NCBI GenBank assembly: GCA_009363875.1 | Contig: CM018683.1 | Location: 67,442,187-67,506,186 of the forward strand | From: Mikania micrantha | Lineage: Eukaryota; Streptophyta; Magnoliopsida; Asterales; Asteraceae | DNA: 64,000 nucleotides | Direction: 5' to 3' | In this document: positions 58,415 through 64,000 of the stretch, in pieces | Position numbering within the stretch: the first letter of the stretch is position 1 | Layout of the letters: the number at the start of each line of letters is the position of its first letter | Made by a program: the position numbers and the translations under genes | The notes under the pieces: model-generated | Seen by the model: the letters and a program-made list of their open reading frames with translations, nothing else | The model's database searches: none | Told to the model about the DNA's origin: nothing

Positions 58415-58432
58415 GTCTCCCCCTAGGATGAT
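58415..58432 (-). other. Polypurine tract of element C
   Basis: CATCCTAGGGGGAGAC on minus, directly before the LTR. Confidence 0.85.
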
Positions 58433-58445
58433 GCTACCAAAACTT

Positions 58446-61400
58446 CTAAGGAATAAACCTTGGCTTCCATGTACCCCTCAGTACCTGTGCCCTTTTTCTA
58501 ATCAATCTGATGGCTGACCTCCCATCTGCTCCATTGTCAGGATTATTGAGAGGGAGCTTATCTAGATCAAATATATAGGGTTTTGCCAACATCATTAGAT
58601 GCAAAAGATCCACCAATTTTATTTCTCCATTGTAGTTGGTGAGGATGAATATCCTTTCTTGTGCATTGAAGCTCCAATTTACCAAGGGGATGTATGAATG
58701 CTCATGCATTAGTCTGCTGATATCCCTCATGTCTTCTTGGGTTTGTGTAGTTTCGGGAGCTGCTTCAGATGTGGCTTCAAGTACTGAGAGTGTTGTATCA
58801 GGCTCAGAGTCGAAGGGAATAGTTTTTGTTTTCTTTTTCCTTTTAGCCATGCTCTTTCTTCTTGTGAATCTTGGTCTGTTTTGAGCCATGGCTTCACTCC
58901 TCTGTTCTCTGGCCTGTTGATCCTCCACATTGGATCCCACTGCATCTTCTGTTCTTGCAGTGGGTTCTGGGCCTGCAGCCTCAGTTCTTGGAGGACTTGA
59001 ACTCCTCTCATCTGCCATAGATTGTTTCTCAGGATCAGGGACTTTTGTCTTCATAGATGGGCTTGATGGAGGAGTTATTTGTTCTTCTTTAGGATTTAGG
59101 GGGAACATGTTGGGCATTTCTGTTCTATCTTCTCCCCCTAAACCTAAGCCTCTCATTAGGCTTGCCTTTTGAGCCCTTATATGTTCAATTGGAAGTAACT
59201 CACCTCTGGCAATTTTAGCCTTGATATCTCGGATGTGCATATCCATGGTCGAGTTCTTCATAGGGCCTAGCTGCCGAGCATGGAAGCCATATTCCAAGAG
59301 AAAGGCCTTGTTCTTGTCTCTGTAGGCCTTTTCTTTTTGCTTCTTTGTAAGTACACTCAGAGCCTTTGATGCAGCAACAGCTTGTTCTTGCTGCTGCACC
59401 TTGTCCAGCTCGGCAGCCATTCTAGGTACCGACCAGTTGATGACTTCATCAAAGTCATAACCTCTTTCTTCGAGCAAAGCAGAGAGTCTAGCTCGCTCTT
59501 CATCTAGAGAGGTATTTGGTCGGCCCTTTGTTTTCTTTGGTCTCCTCTCCTCCTGTTCTGCTTCCTCCTCTGGGGTTAGCTTTCTTTTTCCTTTGTCATC
59601 ATCAGTTATTTTTGCCCCAGAGGAGAAGTCTCCTGTTGCCTCACCAGCTGGTTCATTGGCATGTAGCTCCTCTGTGGAGGAAACATCCAGGATGACTGGG
59701 CCTTCGGAGGCAGCTGCAGCTTCGGAGTTAACCTCAGCATTCACTGTCTCCTCCAGTTGACCAATCCCCTTAGATGATTCCTTATTAGATTCCACAAAGG
59801 GCTCAGGAGAGGAAGAGAGAGCTTCAGCAGCTTCTGTCCCAGAAGGGGACACAGATTTCATGGAAATTGGTTCTTCTTGTGTGATGTCTTCCATGGCAAC
59901 CTGAGCTGCAGTCTCAGAAGGAGACTTAGTCCCAAGAGGGGACTGAGGTTCCAAAGATACATTTGATGTTTGCTGTTCAGTCTCTTTGGCAACCTCCCTT
60001 GTATCCTCAGAAGCAGAAGAAGAGGAAGTAGAGGAAGAATCTTGAAAATAAGTACCCAAGAAGTCATCCCATTCAGCAGTCAAAGTGACTAAGGATGGAT
60101 TAACTTCTTGTGCACCCTCCGCTTCTCTTGCTTCTGATCCTGACCCTGCAGGTGGTACATTCTCCCCCTTTTTGGTAGCATCGGGGGATGTGAAGGTGGT
60201 AACATCAGGATCAGGATGATAAGGATGTAGAATAACGGGTGGACGCCTCCTGAGATCCAGAATGGTTGCATCTTTGATTTGGATCTCCAGCCGCAGGTTA
60301 GACACCTCAGCTTCCAAAAGAGCTACCCTGGCTTGGAGGGAGGTTATGGTGACCGTCAATTCCTGAGTGTGTGTGCCCTCATCCACAGGAGTGGAATCCT
60401 TGGGCGATGGAGTACTGAGCCGAGCTCCTGCACCTCCACCACCAGAAGTGGTTTCTTGGCACCCTGGATTCCCTTCATTGAGAAGGGCTTCAAAGAAGTC
60501 CCCCCCAACATAGGTTGCCGCAGGTGAGGTCCTATTGCCTGTACCACTGTCCTGTGGATCTTTATTAAGATCAACAGGAGTGGCAGCCTCACCTGCATTG
60601 ACCCCTTCAAAACTACTGGGGCCAACCTCTGATATGATAGGCTCTGGGTCAGGAAACCTTGCCTGTAACTGTGTCACCACTCTCATTAAAGTTTGGGTAG
60701 TGGGAGAGAGTGGTTCCTCCACAGGTACGGCAGAAGTTCCAAGAGCCTGGGTAATAGTATGGGAGGGGGGCATATCTGGGTGATAAGAACCTGGAGACCT
60801 GGGAGACAGTCTCTGATCTAAGGGAGTATCTTCATGAGAAGCAGACTCAACTATGGGTGTATCCCTTTGTATATTCTCAGTTATGTGTTGTGACATAAGC
60901 TGAGGGCTTGCAGGCTGGTTAAGGGCAGCCACAGGTTCCAGAGGAAGAACCTGTGGAAAGACAACAGGTGTGGCTTGCACCTTAGGTGGAACTGTGCCCT
61001 GAGCAGTTCTTTTAACCTTTTTCTTTGGGGGTTCAGTAGAAGGAGCCTGAGCAACTGTAGAGAGTTGCACAGGGTTTCGTTTGCGTTTGTAAGTGACTTT
61101 TATGGGGTGGGGAACAAAAGTGGAAGGTGTGGGTTCAGCATCTGTGGGGTTAACAGAGCTGTCACCTTCTGGAGCAGTGGACTCCATAGAGGGAAGAAGA
61201 GGAGTGAATGACCCAGAGAACTGAGCACTCTTCTTCTTGAGTTGCACAAAAACCTTGGAAGAGACCAAGGGCATTTTGTAAGTATTCCCAGTTAGAGAAA
61301 GGGAAGTTCCCAACTCTTCATTAAAAATGTGTTGCAAAAACCTGGGATACATACAAAATTTCTTTGGTGACGTGATGTTGTCAACCAAATTATTAAAAAT

Positions 61401-61925
61401 AAAAGCAGAAAAGTTAAACAGTTGATTAGAAACCAAGCCATGAATAGCCGAAGCTAAATCAGATGGAACTTGGTCCCAACCACCAGATTTGTTTGAAAGA
61501 CAATGTAAAAACACATGTATGAGGTACTTGTAATTATAGGACACTCGACCCTTCAAATAGGTTGTTGAAGGGAGAGGACCTTCGTACCCCATTGACTGAA
61601 ATGTCAATGCTACCTCATCCTTTGTGAATGAAACCTTTCTATCGGCATCATTCAGTTTAAGATGCCGACAGATGGTCTCCACAGAAATAGCGATAGGATG
61701 AGCATCAATGGTGGCTACCAGAGACCGACCATTGGAAGACGAGGAAACAGAACAAGATGCCCAGAACTGTTGGTGATGAGATTCATACACCAGGGGCTGA
61801 ACAGTTAATGCAAAGAAATACCTGCTCCTTTGAAGAAAGGAGATTATTGGGGCGAAGTCAGCATCATGTTCTGCTGATAACTCCGCAGGTACATTGTGAG
61901 CAGGTTTGAAAGCAAGAAGATCCAT
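58446..61925 (-). CDS. Extra ORF after pol in element C, 1159 residues, unknown function
   Basis: The frame is uninterrupted. Residues ~1-245 form a globular domain (QQFWASCSV, KVSFTKDEVALTFQSMGYEG, CMYPRFLQHI). Basic motifs are RKR near 281 and PKKKVKR near 300-306. A coiled coil lies near 520-565 (ITSLQARVALLEAEVSNLRL). The middle is rich in S, T and E. Residues ~780-890 are helical and charged, with the AT-hook-like RRPKKTKGRP. Another basic cluster (RRKSMAKRKKKTK) precedes a C-terminal domain (NWSFNAQERIFILTNYNGEI). There is no signal peptide or membrane span, so it is not an envelope protein. I recall similar ORFs in Asteraceae annotations under misleading host names. A nuclear DNA-binding role is inferred. 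Start: first ATG, about 95 bases after a TATA box. Confidence 0.8.
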   Translation of the reverse strand: MDLLAFKPAHNVPAELSAEHDADFAPIISFLQRSRYFFALTVQPLVYESHHQQFWASCSVSSSSNGRSLVATIDAHPIAISVETICRHLKLNDADRKVSFTKDEVALTFQSMGYEGPLPSTTYLKGRVSYNYKYLIHVFLHCLSNKSGGWDQVPSDLASAIHGLVSNQLFNFSAFIFNNLVDNITSPKKFCMYPRFLQHIFNEELGTSLSLTGNTYKMPLVSSKVFVQLKKKSAQFSGSFTPLLPSMESTAPEGDSSVNPTDAEPTPSTFVPHPIKVTYKRKRNPVQLSTVAQAPSTEPPKKKVKRTAQGTVPPKVQATPVVFPQVLPLEPVAALNQPASPQLMSQHITENIQRDTPIVESASHEDTPLDQRLSPRSPGSYHPDMPPSHTITQALGTSAVPVEEPLSPTTQTLMRVVTQLQARFPDPEPIISEVGPSSFEGVNAGEAATPVDLNKDPQDSGTGNRTSPAATYVGGDFFEALLNEGNPGCQETTSGGGGAGARLSTPSPKDSTPVDEGTHTQELTVTITSLQARVALLEAEVSNLRLEIQIKDATILDLRRRPPVILHPYHPDPDVTTFTSPDATKKGENVPPAGSGSEAREAEGAQEVNPSLVTLTAEWDDFLGTYFQDSSSTSSSSASEDTREVAKETEQQTSNVSLEPQSPLGTKSPSETAAQVAMEDITQEEPISMKSVSPSGTEAAEALSSSPEPFVESNKESSKGIGQLEETVNAEVNSEAAAASEGPVILDVSSTEELHANEPAGEATGDFSSGAKITDDDKGKRKLTPEEEAEQEERRPKKTKGRPNTSLDEERARLSALLEERGYDFDEVINWSVPRMAAELDKVQQQEQAVAASKALSVLTKKQKEKAYRDKNKAFLLEYGFHARQLGPMKNSTMDMHIRDIKAKIARGELLPIEHIRAQKASLMRGLGLGGEDRTEMPNMFPLNPKEEQITPPSSPSMKTKVPDPEKQSMADERSSSPPRTEAAGPEPTARTEDAVGSNVEDQQAREQRSEAMAQNRPRFTRRKSMAKRKKKTKTIPFDSEPDTTLSVLEATSEAAPETTQTQEDMRDISRLMHEHSYIPLVNWSFNAQERIFILTNYNGEIKLVDLLHLMMLAKPYIFDLDKLPLNNPDNGADGRSAIRLIRKRAQVLRGTWKPRFIP

Positions 61926-62527
61926 GGCAGTTGGTGATTTTAGGGCACAAATTGGGAGTTCAAAGAAAGGAAGATTTCAAAGTGAAACGGTTTGTGAGAA
62001 TGCGAATGAGCGGGAGACCTTTATATACCTTCGGATTTCAGCATTTAATATATAGACACATTAAATTTGAGATCCGGATGTCAGAAAAAGGTCTTCCGAT
62101 GACAGCTGGTTTCACAATTAATTTTCTCTGACTGAGGTGCTTCCGAAGAAGTGACTTTCGGAAGCAGCTTATTAGACCAAAAGTGGAGTTTATTAGACCA
62201 AAAGGGTTCAGAAGAGATGTGCTTCCGAAGTATAAAATTTATACTGTCGGAAGCACTGCTTCTGAAGTGTTAGATAATTCATTAGGCAAAATGTTCTTCG
62301 GAAGACACTTTCTTCTGAAGAGTACCTTGAGAAGCCTATGCTTCCGAAGATAATGTATCGGAAGAGTATTACTTCAGAAGGTAATTTAGCTTCTGAAGTG
62401 TGAGATCTTCCGACTAAGGAAGAAATAATGCTTCCGAAGACTTAACCTATCTTCTGCTGAGTAGTTACTCATCGGAAGATAAGTTAAGTTTATCTTCCGA
62501 AGAATTATTTATTCCTTGTCTATACAT
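61926..62527 (-). promoter_or_regulatory. CTTCSGAAG motif array and TATA box before the extra ORF of element C
   Basis: Six exact CTTCSGAAG dyads lie at 62140, 62222, 62296, 62341, 62431 and 62494. About four CTTCWGAAG variants are at 62259, 62312, 62372 and 62390, and half-type copies are near 62092, 62156, 62247, 62358, 62407 and 62472. On minus, AGGTATATAAAGG (62030-62018) follows the array and precedes the ATG at 61925 by some 95 bases. The same motif sits in the LTR. This looks like an internal promoter. Confidence 0.75.
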
Positions 62528-64000
62528 TTATTCAAAGTTGATCATCCCAATGGATGTTATTAAGTACCTGAATCTTCCTTCATCAAACGCCTTTGTGAAG
62601 AGATCTGCCAAATTGTTTTCTGAATCAACTTTGACCAAATAAATCAACTTCTTTTCTGCACAATCTCTGATGAAATGGTATCTGATGTCAATGTGCTTGG
62701 TCTTGGAATGCTTGACAGGATTATTGGTGATGGAGATTGCACTGGAATTGTCTATCTGAATAGGAGTATTGAACAGATCTACTCCATAATCCTTCATCTG
62801 ATTCTGGATCCAGATGACTTGTGCACAGCAGCTAGAAGCAGCTATATATTCAGCCTCTGCAGTAGAAGTAGAAACACATGACTGTTTCTTGCATTGCCAA
62901 GACACAATCCTGGATCCAAGAAATTGACATCCTCCTGATGTGGATTTCTTGCTGATGTTGCAACCCCCATAATCACTGTCTGTATAAGCCATGAACTGAA
63001 AGTCTTCATTTCTAGGATACCATAATCCTAGACTTGGTGCTCCTTTGAGGTATCTAAAGATTCTTTTTACAGACAGCATATGAGAGACTTTGGGATTAGC
63101 CTGAAATCTTGCACACACACAAGTTGCAAACATGATATCTGGCCTGCTTGCTGTGAGATACATCAAAGAGCCTATCATTGCTCTGTACTGGTGCTGATCA
63201 ACATCCTCCCCCTCAAGATCAGGGCTAAGTGATGTTGTTTTGGACATAGGAGTTCCCAGAGCTTTGCAATCAGAAAGCTTGAATCTTTCAAGAATGTCCT
63301 TGACATATTTTGATTGACTAATGAAAATCCCTGTAGGAGTTTGTTTCACTTGTAATCCAAGAAAGAAGGTGAGTTCTCCCATTGAACTCATCTCAAATTT
63401 GGATTTCATTAGTGATTCAAACTCCTTGCAGAGAGATTCATTAGTAGAACCAAAGATAATGTCATCAACATAGATTTGAACTAGCATGATATGTTGATTA
63501 GACTTCTTGAAAAAGAGAGTTTTATCAATTGTTCCTCTCTTGAATTTGTTTGCCAACAGAAAAGAAGATAAAGTCTCATACCATTTTCTGGGAGCTTGAT
63601 GCAACCCATAAAGAGCCTTATCAAGCTTACAGACATGATCAGGAAACTTTGGATCTTCAAATCCTGGAGGTTGACACACATATACTTCTTCATCAATTTT
63701 TCCATAAAGAAAGGCACTTTTAACATCCATCTGAAACACTTTGAAATCTTTTGCAGCTGCAAATGCCAAAAATATTCTAATAGCTTCAATTCTGGCAACA
63801 GGTGCAAAGACTTCATCATAGTCAATGCCTTCCTCTTGAGTGTATCCCTGAACAACCAATCTTGCTTTGTTCTTGATGACAACACCTTTGTCATCTTTCT
63901 TGTTTCTGAACACCCATTTGGTTCCAATGGCATACTTTCCTTTAGGCAAAGGGCAAGTTTTCCAAACTCCTTGTCTTTGAAACTGAAGAAGCTCTTCTTG
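62528..64000 (-). CDS. Element C pol, RT and RNase H part (5' end outside window)
   Basis: The frame is open from the window edge (EELLQFQRQGVW) to the stop at 62528. Reverse transcriptase: IGTKWVFRNKKDD, KARLVVQGYTQEEGIDYDEV, QMDVKSAFLYG and the catalytic YVDDIIFGSTN. RNase H: YTDSDYGGCN, STAEAEYIAASS, IDNSSAI, KHIDIRYHFIRD and LADLFTKAFDEGRF. All expected catalytic residues are present. The protein copies element RNA into DNA in cytoplasmic particles. The TTG at 63949 is not a real start; the frame continues rightwards. Confidence 0.95.
   Translation of the reverse strand, partial: QEELLQFQRQGVWKTCPLPKGKYAIGTKWVFRNKKDDKGVVIKNKARLVVQGYTQEEGIDYDEVFAPVARIEAIRIFLAFAAAKDFKVFQMDVKSAFLYGKIDEEVYVCQPPGFEDPKFPDHVCKLDKALYGLHQAPRKWYETLSSFLLANKFKRGTIDKTLFFKKSNQHIMLVQIYVDDIIFGSTNESLCKEFESLMKSKFEMSSMGELTFFLGLQVKQTPTGIFISQSKYVKDILERFKLSDCKALGTPMSKTTSLSPDLEGEDVDQHQYRAMIGSLMYLTASRPDIMFATCVCARFQANPKVSHMLSVKRIFRYLKGAPSLGLWYPRNEDFQFMAYTDSDYGGCNISKKSTSGGCQFLGSRIVSWQCKKQSCVSTSTAEAEYIAASSCCAQVIWIQNQMKDYGVDLFNTPIQIDNSSAISITNNPVKHSKTKHIDIRYHFIRDCAEKKLIYLVKVDSENNLADLFTKAFDEGRFRYLITSIGMINFE

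Larger units (their letters stand above)
57621..64000 (-). mobile_element. Element C: Sirevirus-like Copia retrotransposon with intact pol end and extra ORF
   Basis: Leftwards on the minus strand: pol (to 62528), a 600-base motif-rich spacer, the extra ORF (61925-58446), polypurine tract and 3' LTR (58414-57621). The 5' LTR, gag and the start of pol lie right of the window. All visible reading frames are open, so this copy may be recent and competent, although its other half is unseen. The LTR and extra ORF match element B. Confidence 0.9.

Noticed and set aside
58446..61925. Envelope-like gene, as proposed for some Sireviruses
   Set aside because: No signal peptide, hydrophobic membrane span or coat-protein features; the protein is charged with nuclear-type basic motifs.

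Overview
The window is nuclear DNA from a flowering plant. It is AT-rich, has introns with GT/AG borders, and is dominated by nested LTR retrotransposons, a MULE-type DNA transposon, Helitron-like ends and MITEs around one apparently intact host gene. The long LTRs that open TGTCRCACCCC, and an ORF type that I recall as common in Asteraceae annotations (often misnamed as host proteins), suggest a daisy-family genome. That placement is inference from memory, not from a search.

Layout, left to right. Positions 1-23643 are a four-deep nest. A short-LTR Copia element (D, 16739-23643) was entered by an Athila-like Gypsy element on the minus strand (12228-16738). That element was entered by a Sirevirus-like Copia element (A, 1-12227), which was itself entered by a 2.87 kb solo LTR (5518-8384, target duplication ACATG). 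Element D separately took a 4.3 kb solo LTR (18815-23139, duplication CCAAG) in its RNase H domain. Positions 23694-24390 hold a small transposon. Positions 24484-31667 hold a decayed MULE with an intron-containing FAR1-like transposase and, on the opposite strand, a Ulp1-like cysteine protease.

From 32502 to 41762 lies a five-exon host gene of 695 codons: a Copia-gag-like N-terminus joined by splicing to ankyrin repeats and a PGG membrane domain (ACD6/ITN1-like). Its 6.9 kb first intron holds candidate organelle-derived DNA, two Helitron-type 3' ends, a 1.55 kb foldback element and three MITEs in TA microsatellites. A broken paralogue lies at 57040-57615. Between the two are a young short-LTR Copia element (E, 42347-47010), remnants of a minus-strand Copia element (F) and an internally deleted element (B, 49390-54483). 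The right end is element C (57621 to the window edge, minus strand), of the same family as B, with intact pol and an intact 1159-codon ORF after pol.

The most unusual system is in elements A, B and C. Each carries a large extra ORF after pol, encoding a nuclear-looking protein with basic motifs, coiled-coil stretches, acidic regions and, in B and C, an AT-hook-like KGRP motif. In A and C the space in front of this ORF is packed with a short dyad-symmetric motif, and the same motif is clustered in that element's LTR. The motif differs between families (CATTCG/CGAATG in A, CTTCSGAAG in B and C), but its two locations are the same. In C the cluster ends at a TATA box about 95 bases before the ORF. 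This looks like a self-regulating cassette: an element-encoded factor, its own internal promoter and matching sites in the LTR, comparable in logic to the VANC anti-silencing proteins of VANDAL transposons. The function is a hypothesis; the motif layout is directly visible.
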